A DNA stretch of 64,000 nucleotides from Cryptomeria japonica (lineage: Eukaryota; Streptophyta; Pinopsida; Cupressales; Cupressaceae): positions 99,555,897-99,619,896 of the forward strand of contig NC_081407.1 of NCBI RefSeq assembly GCF_030272615.1, written 5' to 3'. Below are positions 32,366 through 43,979 of the stretch, piece by piece. How positions within the stretch are numbered: the first letter of the stretch is position 1; each line of letters starts with the position of its first letter. A program made the translations under genes and the position numbers. The notes under the pieces are model-generated. The model was not told where the DNA came from, did no database searches, and saw nothing but the letters and a program-made list of their open reading frames with translations.

Positions 32366-32758
32366 TGTAATGGTGCAAAAGTGACCCTACAAAGGGAAGA
32401 ACTATATTCCTTTGAGAGCCAATTTCACAACATATATTCAGATATCTCTGACTAGTGAAACTAGTGAAGATATCTAATTAGAGAAATTGAAAGAGCAGAC
32501 ACAAGGAGTATTCTAGCTAAGTATGAGTGTCTCAGTCAAGGACACTAGCGCGGTCAAGGATGTCTGTGTGACACGCTGGTATCCTTGATTGAGATGCTCA
32601 GACTTAGACCAAATACTCCTTGTGTCTGCTCTTTCAATTTCTCTAATTAGATATCTTCACTAGTTTCGCTAGTTGGAGATATCTAAATGTATGTTGTGAA
32701 ATTGGCTCTCAAGGGAATATAGTTCTTCCCTTTGTAGGGTCACTTTTGCACCACTACA
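32366..32758. repeat. 393-bp palindrome in place of the 5' LTR
   Basis: Arms 32366-32552 and 32572-32758 with a ~19-nt centre. The outer 150 bp are about 93% complementary by eye (TGTAATGGTGCAAAAGTGAC against GTCACTTTTGCACCACTACA). The right arm equals the end of the element's LTR, and the left arm is its inverted duplicate. Confidence 0.9.
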
Positions 32759-33099
32759 TTTTGGTGAACTCGACGTGAACACTTCTTCTGTATTATTTTC
32801 AAAAACATTCTTTATCATTCCTCTAGTCATTCAATATCCCTCCCCTTAAAAAAACAATTTGGGGCGCTGCCTCAAAACCCCATTCCATGCCATCAATTTT
32901 TAAATTATACGTCAGCCTTTAACTGACTCATTTATGCATTGCTTCATTAATTTAGTTTACTATTTTCAAAATGCATTTGTTATCTTCTTTTATTAGTTCT
33001 ATTTCTAGTTTTATTCAAAGTACTAATGATGTTCCTTTTCATGCATGTGATGGTGACTTGGCTTTGACTATGTCACTCTATGTCTTTGATCCCTCTTGT

Positions 33100-35100
33100 A
33101 AATTTTTTTTTTATCTCAAAAGATATTTTGTTGCAGGAGGATGAAATAATTGATACCTTTCTTAATGTTACTCTACCTTCTCTTCATTCCAATGCACTCT
33201 CTTCAAGAGTTGATGCATTAGTGGATGATGAATCTCATGTTACATATGATCTCCCATAGGTTGATGTCAAGCAAGTTCCTTCAACTAACTCTTCTACAAG
33301 TTGTGCTCAGTCTATAAATAATATTGTTGATGCTATTGCCCCTAGCAAACCTAAGAGACCAATCATTTGTGTGACTGCAACTAGTCCTTCTCTAAAGAAT
33401 GTAATTTTTATTCGTGGCATTCCTTTTAAAAGTGACTCATTAGATTTTTTTTACGAGATACAAACAGTCTAAGGCTCCTTCTCATAGACTGGTAGCCCAC
33501 ACTTATAACACTCATGAAAATAAGTGAAATGTTGATCAATCAAATACTTCTTTACCACCTTCTCAATCAAATCTTCCTCAAGCACCTAAGCCCTCAGTTA
33601 AGCAACCTAGTGATTGCGATCTTATTGAGCAACTTCGTGTTACTCCGGCTAAGATCTTACTTTAGGATTTTCTTCAAACTGCTCTAGTTTATCAAGGTAC
33701 TCTTTAGGAATCTCTTTGGAAGATCTTATTGCCTTCTACTAGGCCCCCAAATGTAAATGCATTGATGAATCATATTCGTGTAGATTCACCGAATATTACA
33801 TTCTATCCACATGAACTCCCATCTCCAGAAGTAAGAAATCAAGCAAATCCATTGATGATAATCGTTTATGTTAACGATGTTGACATTAGATAGACTCTCA
33901 TTGATACTGGTTCAACACTCAAGATCTATTGCCCAAAATCAAAGTGGATTCTAATTCTCTTGCTACATCTTTTATGTTCATATGTGGTTTTGCTAATACT
34001 GGTAAAGCCACTTTGGGCATTGCTACTTCGCCTATAAAGATTGGACCAGTTACTATTCCAACCCTCATGCATGTTATGCCAAAACCTTTATCATGCAACC
34101 TTCTCCCAAGGGTAAACCTTGGATTCATACTTTAGGAGTGGTCAGTTCTACCCTTCATGGCTCTATTAAGTTTGTTGCTAACAATCTGGTAGTTACAATC
34201 AAGGCTAGTCTTGATGCTATGCACTTATGTCAAATTGCAACAACTGGTCATTCCTCAGTTACACCTACCTTTAAAAACTATATTCCATCAATATCTTCTA
34301 ATATGCTGACAACTATTCCCATGGACCCTCCTAAAGTGGAAACCTAGGAGAACGTTGTCCCTAAAGAAGATCCTCCTAAAATAGAAAGACCTAAGTTTAT
34401 TCCTTCTTCTTAATTAAATGCATTTCTTGGTGATGATTGGGGTTCCTTAGAGTTTACAAGAGCTCATTCATTGAAGAATATAAAGTCAACCCTATCCACC
34501 TTAACTTTCTAAAAGTATCATTCACACCCTCTGTCAAAGATGATTATTCTTCTATATCGTGAGATCATGCTAACACCATTGGCTACACCATTAAGGGTTA
34601 TCCTCCCCCTTTGGAGGAGTTGTAATCACGTTATGGTTTAGGATTCAATATTGCTTCCAAGTATGAATTCAAAGGAAATGGTCTTGGGCACATGGGTCAA
34701 AATTACACTCTTTTACAATGGGTTTAGGTTACAAATCTTCTTCTTTGTCTTCATCCCCTTCATTCTCTAATGTTCCTATGTCTTCTTTTCCTTATGAGTA
34801 GTCAAACTCTTCTCCCCAAGAGAAAGGGTTACTTCCTTGCTCCTCATCCTTTATTTGGTCAAGAACTTATTTTGTTGCAGCTTCTTAAAGCCTGCTTGAT
34901 TACTCTTCCTCCTCCTACACATAAGAATTTTCATAAGGATAATAAAGCAAAACATTCTTTATGTGCATATCATCAAGTGCTTGGCCATTCCACAAGTGAA
35001 TGTAAGGCCTTGGTGGACAAGGTACAAAAACTTTATCAATCGAGTGTCATTAATTCTTCATCTATTGATGTACCTTCTTTTTCTTTACACACCACGTGAT
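33100..35100 (+). pseudogene. Decayed Tat gag/protease region of the nested element
   Basis: Visible pieces: CDLIEQLRVTPAKILL (about 33616-33662), an acidic/Asn segment with LPSPEVRNQANPLMIIVYVN, the aspartic protease site LIDTGSTL (33899-33922), IGPVTIPTLMHVM and PKGKPWIHTLGVVSSTLHGS (about 34105-34170). These follow the order of the Tat protease and the region after it. A C-x2-H-x4-H-x4-C finger (CAYHQVLGHSTSEC, about 34962-35003) comes after the protease, although relatives usually carry it before. Many stops. Confidence 0.7.
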
Positions 35101-36030
35101 ATTGAGGTTTACTTCTATCCTATTCTTTTACACATTCAATTTATTCATGCATTCTTATCATCTCTTTTTCACCCACAAAGGCGCATGTCTGTCTCTCACC
35201 CGCTATGGTGGCTATCTTTTTGTCACCCAATGTGGAGAGTATCTAACTTTGCCCTTTTTGGCTCTTATCAAACTTGATGTTATCTATAGTGGCCTCCCTC
35301 CATAGCGGGACTGGTCCTACATAGCATCTATTTATCTTTATCAGTAGTGGCTCTCCTTCATAACAAGGTTGGTTTTAATTATCTTTTGGTAGTGGCTTTC
35401 CTTCATAGCGAGGTTGGTGCTACGAATCTTTGATCACCTGGCATAACACAATTTGCTAGGTTGTGATCTATCTTTTTAATCATTACCATCTACATGATTG
35501 CTAGCTACAAAGCAAGTTGGTGTCTGCGTCATGTACTATCTCTTCGACATCGATTTCTTTTCTAACTCTTGGGTTCATTCTTCCTTGAGGCAATTGATCC
35601 TTGCATTCTTCTCTCCTTTTTAGAAGTATGTTATGTATGGTTTCTTGTATTTTGGGGATGGCACATAGTATTGAGACATCTTGTATATCGAGGTCTCTTT
35701 CACTTTGCTGACTCAAAACATTTAGTTTTCTTTTTATGTACTTTCATGGGTGTGCTATCCATGTTCTTATCTGTATATCTATATGTTTATCATGGTCTAA
35801 CCCCTTTGTCTTGGGAATTTTCACTTTCTAACCTTGTCTTGTGCATATTTTTCTATCTAATTCATCTATTTTGTAGGTCTTCAACTTGGGGGCATTCTTC
35901 CTTGCCTCGAAGATTTGTCTACTTCCTCTACAATATCCTTTTGGTATCAAGATGTTATTTTATGTTCAGTAGATTTCCTTTAGTGTGAATATTCATGTTG
36001 ATTCATAAGCCCACTAAAGTAGGGACAAAA
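35101..36030. other. 3' non-coding region of the nested Tat element with short repeats
   Basis: No gene. Three loose copies of a unit like TAGTGGCTCTCCTTCATAGC followed by an AGGTTGGT-like stretch start near 35288, 35342 and 35389. AAAGTAGGGACAAAA (36016-36030) is the likely polypurine tract. Confidence 0.6.
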
Positions 36031-37237
36031 TGTATTGTCAAAAATTGCATAACCATTTGTAATTCCACCTACACTTTTGCAACCACTTTAGTGTCCATTT
36101 CCCTAGCATTTGTGTAGGCTCATTTCAGCCCTTGCATCAACCTTCTCCCTCTTGGGATGCTCAAGACACCTTTCAACAACTATCCTTTAACTTCTATTTC
36201 ATGTTAGCCACGTGTTTCTTTTGCAACTTGTCGTCTTTGAGCGTGGTTTGTCTGGACGCTAGCACGCTGCGTGGACATCTGCGCATCGCACATTGGTCTC
36301 ATGGCATCTTAACGTTTAAATATCGGTTTTGCGTGTTTCAACACTTGTCACTTACCTTGGTTGGTGGCAATGACTTGGAATCTCCTAAACAACTCTCTGA
36401 CCTCGTCTTTCTCTCCCTTTCTCTTATTTTTAAATCCATCTTTCCTCTCCATTCAAGCTCTCTAGTCTCTCTCTCTCTAGTTTCTCCATACAATCCATCT
36501 TGTTCTCTTGGCTCTCAAAAATTTCTCTTGCTTTCTCTCATTTGCTACAACACTCTCAAGCTCTCACGATAATCTTTTGAAACTCTCTTGGATTTCTCAT
36601 GCCTCTTTGGTAATATCTTCTATCATTCTATCCATCTCATCTTTGAGCATCTTGGGATTTATCACATCCCCTATCTATTTAACCATTTTATCATTCTAGA
36701 TATTTATCTTTTGATCTATCTATCTATCTGGGTTGTTCATGGAGGTGGAAACACCAAAATGGGGGTCTGACTGAGGCAGACCTCTAAACACAACCCCCAA
36801 CATTTTCTCTCTTCTTCATGTGTGCGGGTTTATTAGAGGCATTCAAACGCATGAGGGTTTGCTTGTGTTTTATTTATTTCATCTATATTCATTTCTATTT
36901 ATATTTATTATCGTCTATTCACTGTCACGTTACTAACTTTTGGGTTTTGCAGGTTATCTAAAGAACACATAATCGAGCTTTCGTGTTTCTAAGTATTTTC
37001 TATTCGTGGTCCGCATGAGACTACACAACACCGCGCAGACATCTGCACACCATGCTAGTACCCTTAACTGAGACGCTTAGACTTAGACCGAATACTCTCT
37101 ATGTCTACTCTTTCAATTTCTCTAATTAGATATCTTCACCAGTTTCACTAGTTGGAGATATATGAGTGTATGTTGTGAAAATGTCTCTCAAGGGAATATA
37201 GTTCTTCCCTTTGTAGGGTCACTTTTGTACCACCACA
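36031..37237 (+). repeat. 3' LTR of the nested Tat element
   Basis: TGTATTGTCAAAAATTG...CACCACA. Its last ~190 bp match 32573-32758. Includes CT-rich tracts (36410-36560). Frames here are short and not gene-like. Confidence 0.75.
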
Positions 37238-37414
37238 TATTTTTTTCCCAAAAGGGATTTTCCATGTAATCACAGTGTTATGTGTTCAATTTTCTAAGGT
37301 GTTCTCATTTCTTTGTTATAGTTGATTTTTTTTTCATTTGGTAAACATTGTTAGATCTAATGTACAATAGATTTGAAGCTTCTTATATTATTGTCCACCT
37401 CTTATTTTCTAACA
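37238..37414 (+). repeat. 3' LTR of the copia element, second part
   Basis: 177 bp matching the end of the 5' LTR (from the AAAGGG region to TTTTCTAACA), followed by the target duplicate AGGTG. Confidence 0.9.
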
Positions 37415-38300
37415 AGGTGAAGGTGCGGAAAAATGGCCCTTGGTTTCTCAATGGAGAATTTTTATGCCTTAAACATTGGTTCCCATCCTTTGACCCTTGA
37501 TTAGAGACTTTCTCTATTGCATGTCTTTGGGTGTGCGTACCATATCTTCCCTTGCAATTTTGGGAATTAGAGAGCTTGTGGGCCATTGTCAATGACCTAG
37601 GAAAGTATTATTGCACATCTAAAGAAATAATTAAATATGCTAGCTCAAATTGTGTATGTTTATGTGTTGAAATGGATCTCTCCAAAGGTCTTTGTGTTGA
37701 GATATCTCTAAAAGTGGACAACAGAGGACAATGGCAACAAGTAGATTATGAAAAAAATTATTTCAAGTGCAAGAAATATTTCTTGATAGATCACACTACT
37801 TCGTTGATGTAAAAAGTTAGCTCATGTGTAGGGTGCTCACATCTCTTTTGAAAGGCCCAATTAGTGGATTGGGGTAGAACCTTGCCATTATTTCATTGCA
37901 CTAGAGGCCCATAATACTTTGGTTGCTTCTCATGCTCTTTTAAAGGTCATTGTAAAATTGAATCCCCCCCTCATTAGATTAGTGAGACCCATCTACAAGG
38001 GGCTTTACATGAGGATAATATAAAACTTGATATCTCAAAGGCCTCATAAACCATTGTAGAGAATGTTAAATCCAATGCTACTACTCTTTCTGAGGGCTCC
38101 TCAGTATCTCCTAAGTCTTAGACATTGTTGGTCCTAAGGGCAAAAGAGAAAAAAAATATAAAAATAGCGATCCTCTCTCATAAAAAACAAGAATGGACAA
38201 AAGTTAAAAGGAAGAAGACCCCCCTTCTAAGCTCAAGCACCAAATGACGCTTAGATAATCAAAGAAAGCAAATTATTTTGAAGGAATGTATGATTTTGAT
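37415..38300 (+). pseudogene. LINE ORF1 remnant, right part (DUF4283 and zinc knuckle)
   Basis: Reads KVRKNGPWFLNGEFLCLKHW, then WVCVPYLPLQFWELESLWAI, CVEMDLSKGLCVEISLK, and YEKNYFKCKKYFLIDHT, a damaged zinc knuckle. This is the order of DUF4283-type LINE ORF1 proteins. A basic stretch (about 38190-38240) resembles the usual end of such ORFs. One stop after FDP and later stops show it is dead. It is the oldest layer of this nest. Confidence 0.75.
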
Positions 38301-38990
38301 GCACCCCTTTCAAAGGGTTGATCCAAATCACTATTTTTATTATGATTTTATTTAGATGGGAGTGAGACCCATATGCACAACTAATTTTCAAAAAAATGTT
38401 ATGCATCAACATGCTTTGATTGCATCCCCTCTTTTTTTAACGAGTTCTAAAACCCTAATTCTTGTACTAGGATATTGCATCCTCCTTTGTTCAAGTTCCA
38501 AGCTATCACACACTACCATAATCACATCATCATCATTTATATCGATACTTATTATTTTTTAATTTATTGAAAACTATTAAATTGGATATGAAGACTTAAC
38601 ATAAGAAAAAGATCCTCACTTAACAAACTCCCAAAGATTTTTCTTCAACATGAACATACTTTTATTGTAAGTACAAAAAAGTTAGACTCACAAAACTGAG
38701 ATATATAATCAAACATCATTTCCACATATTAGAATGACTCTATGAAAGCAAGACCCACTTCTATAACAACAAAATTAATAAAGATTCTTGTACATTTCTA
38801 AAATCCACGTCTAACTTAGTTAAAATCCATAACATTCTAAATTAAAATTACATATAAATCATTCTATTTTCATATTCTAATTTATATTTCATAAATTTCA
38901 TAATTAACTGCTTATCTCTATTGATTCATTTACCGTGGATATTTATTTTCCACACATTCCTTACAAGTCAACATGCTTACCCCTTAAGTT
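38300..38990. other. AT-rich gap upstream of CHMP1
   Basis: No gene or clear repeat seen. One 68-codon frame at 38356-38562 has no recognisable motif. Confidence 0.5.
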
Positions 38991-38997
38991 CTTTTCT

Positions 38998-39005
38998 ATT
39001 TATAG
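38998..39005 (+). promoter_or_regulatory. Candidate TATA box of CHMP1
   Basis: TATTTATA in CTATTTATAGG, followed by about 240 bp of purine-rich presumed leader before the intron donor at 39245. Position is plausible; not otherwise supported. Confidence 0.35.
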
Positions 39006-40573
39006 GTTTAAAAAATCGTTTATAAAAATAAAAGTTACCAAGAAGACGCGTAGAATAGATTTTTTCATATGACCCTTGGTGCGGTTGCACAAGTCACAAA
39101 GCAAAAGGAAAGGAGGAAGAAGTTTCTCTTTTGGAGACAACTATAGCAGATCAAACATTGGAAACCATTGGATTTGTTTTGCCTGAAGAGAAAATTGTAG
39201 TCATTCGGACAATCGATATATCGTTACAACATCTAAATAACCAGGCAAGTCTAATTCTTTGTTTGTTCCTAGCTCTGTAATTTAATTGTTTTCCCAATCA
39301 GTTTGTGCTTTTCCTTCTATCTGAAATTAGAGAAAAAAGGAGTGGAAATCTGTGGAAATATGATACAAATTGAATGGAATTGATGGGGTTTTGAGTAATT
39401 TTAAGTTGGGTACTGCTGAGATTTGTGTTTTAGGGTTTTCATTGTGAATTTTCTGAAGAATTGTTGAATTTTAAGGCTTCGAGTTTCTATGTTTAAGAAA
39501 TCTGCACGTGGGTACTCCTGGGATTTGTCTTTTAAAGAGGTTTTCGGCTTTGTTAGAGCGATTTACTTTTGAAACGCTATTTTTGGTAGCTGCGTAAAAC
39601 ACATTAGACAATTTCGTGTTAGGCATTAATATATGATTTGAATTCTGAGGAATTGATGTGGGTTTTTGGGAAAAAAGTTATGAAACGATTTTTATTTTAA
39701 TTTTTTTCCTGTCATTTAATTTTGGAATTGTTGATTTAGTTTCCCAGTATAAAATGTTAATTTGTTCATTGGCAAGTTTACTTTATTATATTGTTGTTAG
39801 ACATTAGTTGATGATTAAAAACGCAATAAATAGAAAGTATCGTATGTGGGTTTGATTAATTTGATCTTGGGTATTGGAGGGGCGTTTGTTTCAGACTGTG
39901 TAATTGCTGGCTAATTTATAGAATTTGAGATTCGGGATAATTGAGGGTGAGAAAGCTGAAATTGGGTATAGTTTGGTCTATTTTTCAAAGCCTTGCTTTG
40001 TGATTCTTAGAGTCTATAGGACTTGTAAAGATTTTTCATCAAACTTATGGAAATTGGTTTATTTAGTTTTAAAAATTGACACATTTTGTGGAATTATGTG
40101 GGTTTAAATAATTTGAACTTTTTACCTGGAAAATCATGCGAGTTGTAGATTTTTTGTTTATGTGATTGTGCAATAGTCTAATAAATTTTAAAACTGGGGA
40201 ATTTTTTCAGATCTTAATAGGCAAACAATGGATAATATTTTGTTGTGAACAAAAATGTGTCGCCAACTCAAAGTCATGTAGCTATTATGCTTTTGAGTAA
40301 TTTGAGCTTGGGGAATTAATTGGCCGTGTTTTTTTAGCTTTTTGTGCATAAGTTGAATTTTAGGGCTTTTGATTTTTGTATTTGGTAAGTTCGTATTCAG
40401 GTACTGCCCAGATTATTGCTTCAAAGCCTTTTTTTGTTTTCTCTGTAGAAGTTTTTGTGAATTTTTTGAGATATATGTTTTATGCGTATGAAAAATAAAG
40501 GCTTGTTTCACTGCAGGAATTTAGTTTTCAAGGCTTAAGTTGTTTATTTTGGGGGTTCAGATCAAGGAATTCA

Positions 40574-41182
40574 ATGGGGAACACTGAGAGGTTGATGGAT
40601 CAGATATTTCAGCTCAAATTTACCTCCAAAAGCCTGCAAAGACAGGCCAGAAAATGTGAGAAGGAAGAAAAAGCCGAGAAACTCAAGGTTAAGAAAGCCA
40701 TAGAGAAAGGAAATCTGGATGGAGCTCGTATTTATGCAGAGAACTCTATCAGAAAACGTAATGAACAGTTGAACTACATGCGGTTGGCCTCTCGTTTGGA
40801 TGCTGTGGTTTCAAAGCTTGATACCCAAGCCAAAATGATGACAATCAACAAATCCATGACATCAATTGTTAGGTCATTGGATACTGCACTTGCAAGCAAT
40901 AATCTTCAAAAGATGTCCGAAACAATGGATCAATTTGAATCACAGTTTGTGAACATGGAAGTACAGTCACAATTTATCGAGAATGCAATGGCTGGTAGCA
41001 CTTCTCTTTCCACTCCAGAGGATCAAGTCAGCACTTTAATGCAACAGGTAGCTGATGATTATGGGCTTGAGGTGTCTGTTGGCCTACCTCAGGCAGCTGG
41101 TCATGCAATTCCTGCCAAGCAGGAGAAAGTTGAAGAGGATGATTTGAGTCGACGCCTTGCAGAGCTCAAGGCCAGGGGTTAA
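40574..41182 (+). CDS. CHMP1: Charged multivesicular body protein 1 (ESCRT-III, CHMP1)
   Basis: Complete 202-codon gene with no coding intron. ESCRT-III subunits polymerise on endosomal membranes to form intraluminal vesicles of multivesicular bodies; plant CHMP1 is needed to sort membrane cargo to the vacuole. The protein begins [20 protein letters not shown], the family's N-terminus. It then has the basic helical hairpin (residues about 20-100, rich in Lys and Arg), the acidic middle (about 105-150) and a C-terminal MIT-interacting motif ([13 protein letters not shown], residues 190-202), which recruits VPS4 and LIP5. Length equals that of other plant CHMP1 proteins (about 203). The context ATTCAATGGGG is good, and no upstream ATG is in frame. 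Codon use and intact frame contrast with the surrounding repeats, so I take it as a live gene. Confidence 0.97.
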   Translation: MGNTERLMDQIFQLKFTSKSLQRQARKCEKEEKAEKLKVKKAIEKGNLDGARIYAENSIRKRNEQLNYMRLASRLDAVVSKLDTQAKMMTINKSMTSIVRSLDTALASNNLQKMSETMDQFESQFVNMEVQSQFIENAMAGSTSLSTPEDQVSTLMQQVADDYGLEVSVGLPQAAGHAIPAKQEKVEEDDLSRRLAELKARG

Positions 41183-41568
41183 TCTGTCCTTTGTTGGAGA
41201 ATGGACTGTAAGAACTTTTGCTTTTGGTAATCATGCCTGAATGATTGCGATAATAATGCAAAAATCCTGTCTATTAGAAAGCTTAAAACTCAAACAGTAC
41301 ATAGAGACATGAATTACCTATCAACTTCTATTGTTGATTAATGATATCTTTCTGAGGGCTTTCATTTTCGTATAATAGCTAATCGTAGGTTGCTGTGGCA
41401 TTTCTGTAATGTTGTTCTTTTCATGGGGAATATATTTATATTGGTAAGCCTTCATGTTGTGTATTTGTCAGAATTTGCTTAATATTTGAGCTTTATATAT
41501 CAGCATCATTTGCTCCATGTGGTTTTGAGACTGCAGTACTTTATCTAAATGTTTTGCCTCCGATGTGA

Positions 41569-41574
41569 AATAAA
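41569..41574 (+). terminator. Poly(A) signal of CHMP1
   Basis: AATAAA in GTGAAATAAAATATTTC, downstream of a T-rich 3' UTR. Confidence 0.6.
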
Positions 41575-41599
41575 ATATTTCTATTGGATAAGTTGATTT

Positions 41600-43500
41600 C
41601 TTGGTTGTTCAATCCTTGGTAGATTCTTCGAATTGTCATTTAATTGTATATGACATTATTGTAATAGAGGATGGCCACTGCTTGCCTTTCTTTCTAAGCG
41701 CTTGTAATATTATTTTACCGTTCTTCTATGTAAAATATGGTGAAGTAAGAGAATTTGTCATTATTATAATGTTTTTCTGGTTATATCAGGAGACAATCTA
41801 TGGTAGCAGTAAATAAATTATATAAAATAATTCTAAAGCAAAAAAGTAGCTTTCAATTATTAAAAAAAAAGTTTCCTTTTCATCTATTGATTATTTAATC
41901 AACAAAATAAATACGAAATAAAGTTTTTGGCTAATTACAAATAAAATCATTACTAACCAGTATAGATATCAACAATTTGCAAGGAATTAATGGTGGATTT
42001 AAAGTATCTTCACTTCTCATGTTGGCATTTAATGCTTATCAATGACAAAACCCGCATGGTCAGTGTGACAACAGTTTGGAGTTCTTTTTCAGCGTATCAG
42101 AAGGAAGAACATGAGGTTTTAAAACACTGTGGAGCAGTTGGCCAATTTGCTATTTGAAGTGGTGAAACAACAGCTTATCATAATAAATTCATGGGTAATT
42201 TTTAAAATGATAATGGAACTCTCCCTGTTGAAAGGCTGTAGTAGTCTTGCCTTATAAAAGGGCTGTTCTTCCTGAGTCCTGAAAGGGCACTGCATAGGCA
42301 TCACCATTGCGACTTGAAACTTCTTGTCGATAGGGGTGGAGTAAATTTGAAGTTTTAGACATTGAAAAGGTTATCTACCGAATTGGTAGACGCACCTAAT
42401 TTCTTTTATAGCATGGATGGCAATCCAAGTAGATGTCAGGTAGACCAATTCTCATGTAAGGTGATAACTGTGCAGGAAATGTAGGGAAACATTTCTGTGA
42501 AGGTATTTTGGGCTTCACAAAGTGATTGAACATCGAAGACATTGACTAATAGGCCTACCGAACATGATATGAAGAATAATTATTTATAATTTAGTACTTA
42601 CATTTCTTGTATTGAGATTCTTAACCTGGACATCCATAGGTTTTTTTTTTTTTTAAAACTCTGGCAATGATTTAGTAATGAAGTTTGAGAGCTCTAAATG
42701 GATTTTTGATTTGACCTTTGATGCTGGCGTTGAATGTGTTTTTGGATATCGGATAAATTGGCAATTTAGATGGTATATATTTTTATATGCTTGCATTATG
42801 CTTTCTTGACAAGATAGTTTGTATGTTTGATTAAAAATGTGTAAGCTATTATTTCTCATCGGTCATCAATGAAATTTCCACAGTCCATATTGATTGTTGA
42901 TTGGTAGGAAAAGATCACACGGTCAAATCTAGAAAATATCAATCAACAACCAATGTTTCTTTCTAAACATACCGCAGTACCGCAGTCTGTTTAGTTTCCG
43001 CTGTAAGAATTGATTTTCATTATCTTTATTAGAACTTGTCTATATGCATGAGAGCACAGAGCTCCTTTTTTTGTCATTATAGTTCTGAAAATTGAAAGGT
43101 TTCCCAGTAAGCAAGTCAACTATCCTCTTACCAGATGTTGCAGATTTTCCTAGTGTTTCTTCACAAATGCATAAGTTTTGGGTTGAGATGTTTTATCTGA
43201 AGCTGTTTACATTAAGCTAATTAGACGCGAGAATTCTTCTCTTGGACAACTGTTTTCATGTAGGGGGAATGTTTCAAGGTCGAAAGGGAGGAGTTTTCGA
43301 GGTAGAAAGAGGTATGTTTCAAGTCAATGGGAACGTGTTGTCTGAAGCTATTTACAGCTAGCTACAGGCAAGGAACACATGCCTTCAAAATACGAGTTAA
43401 ACCAGTTTTTTTGTCACCTTAGATTATAGCGTTTTTGAGGGTATCGCATGTTGGATCTCCCATTACTCCTGCAAGTTTAATGGTTTGAATATTGCTACTG
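41600..43500. other. AT-rich intergenic DNA after CHMP1
   Basis: No gene seen. Poly(T) at 42642-42654. Short open frames lack motifs. Confidence 0.5.
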
Positions 43501-43512
43501 TTTATATGAAAC

Positions 43513-43730
43513 CTTCTAGAACTTTGAATCTACCCAAAGCTGGCTTTGAATTGTTGGTGGGTTTGAAAGGATATTTTGGATTAAGCTTTATGACACTGCA
43601 GATAAGGTTTTTGGAAAAGGAATGTTCTTCCAACTTTGAATCCACCCAGAGCTAGCTTTGAATTGTTGGTGGGTTTGAAAGGATTTTTGGACGTCAGCTT
43701 TATGACAATGCAGATAGGGTTTTTGGAAGA
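43513..43730. repeat. Tandem pair of a ~115-bp unit
   Basis: 43513-43616 and 43631-43730 share ACTTTGAATCYACCCARAGC, TTTGAATTGTTGGTGGGTTT, and GCAGATARGGTTTTTGGAA, with a few differences and a small indel. Confidence 0.8.
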
Positions 43731-43979
43731 CCACAAAAAGTAGTGCTGATCTCTACCACAAGAAGTGTACTTCTGGTTTTCATCAAAATATAGAGAACCT
43801 AGCATGCTTACCAGTATGGATCTGTATATACACTCTTCTGCCAAATTTTGACATGAAAACCACCTTAAAGGAGACCATGAGCACGACTCGAGAAATTGTG
43901 GCGATTTCTGCATTAAACGATCTAAAGAATTTAATTCTTTTTTGAAAATACTCAATTTATTTGTGGGTAACCTACTGGA

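Larger units (their letters stand above)
32366..37237 (+). mobile_element. Tat-type gypsy element nested in the copia LTR, with palindromic left end
   Basis: Bounded by halves of the copia 3' LTR. The right LTR is 36031-37237 (1207 bp, TGTATTGTCAAAAATTG...CACCACA) and follows AAAGTAGGGACAAAA. The left LTR is abnormal: only its last ~190 bp (32573-32758) match the right LTR, and before it stands an inverted copy of the same piece. The interior carries decayed gag/protease-type sequence but no RT, RNase H or integrase, so it was non-autonomous or heavily deleted. No clean target duplication was found (GAGTT against TATTT), which may reflect the rearranged left end. Confidence 0.8.
25213..37414 (+). 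mobile_element. Ty1/copia retrotransposon with three nested insertions, TSD AGGTG
   Basis: LTRs start TGTTGGGTTTTTAGG (25213) and TGTTAGGTTTTTAGG (31678), and both end TTTTCTAACA (26105 and 37414). AGGTG flanks the whole unit (25208-25212 and 37415-37419). Removing the nested TRIM (27371-27714), copia derivative (30390-31476) and gypsy element (32366-37237) leaves about 5.9 kb with gag, protease, integrase, RT and RNase H in copia order. All parts carry stops and frameshifts. It sits inside a LINE ORF1. Confidence 0.92.
39070..41600 (+). other. CHMP1 transcription unit with 5' UTR intron (limits approximate)
   Basis: A leader exon (about 39070-39244) ends AACCAG followed by GCAAGT, which fits a GC-AG intron donor very well. 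The T-rich intron would run 39245-40560 and end TTGGGGGTTCAG, 13 bases before the ATG. TGCAG at 40517 is a second possible acceptor. AATAAA at 41569-41574 is a good poly(A) signal, about 390 bp after the stop. The intron is AT-rich with no repeat insertion. Confidence 0.5.

Noticed and set aside
42377-42393. tRNA-Leu-like piece (AATTGGTAGACGC)
   Set aside because: Only a D-arm-like motif; no acceptor stem, anticodon arm or T arm could be completed.
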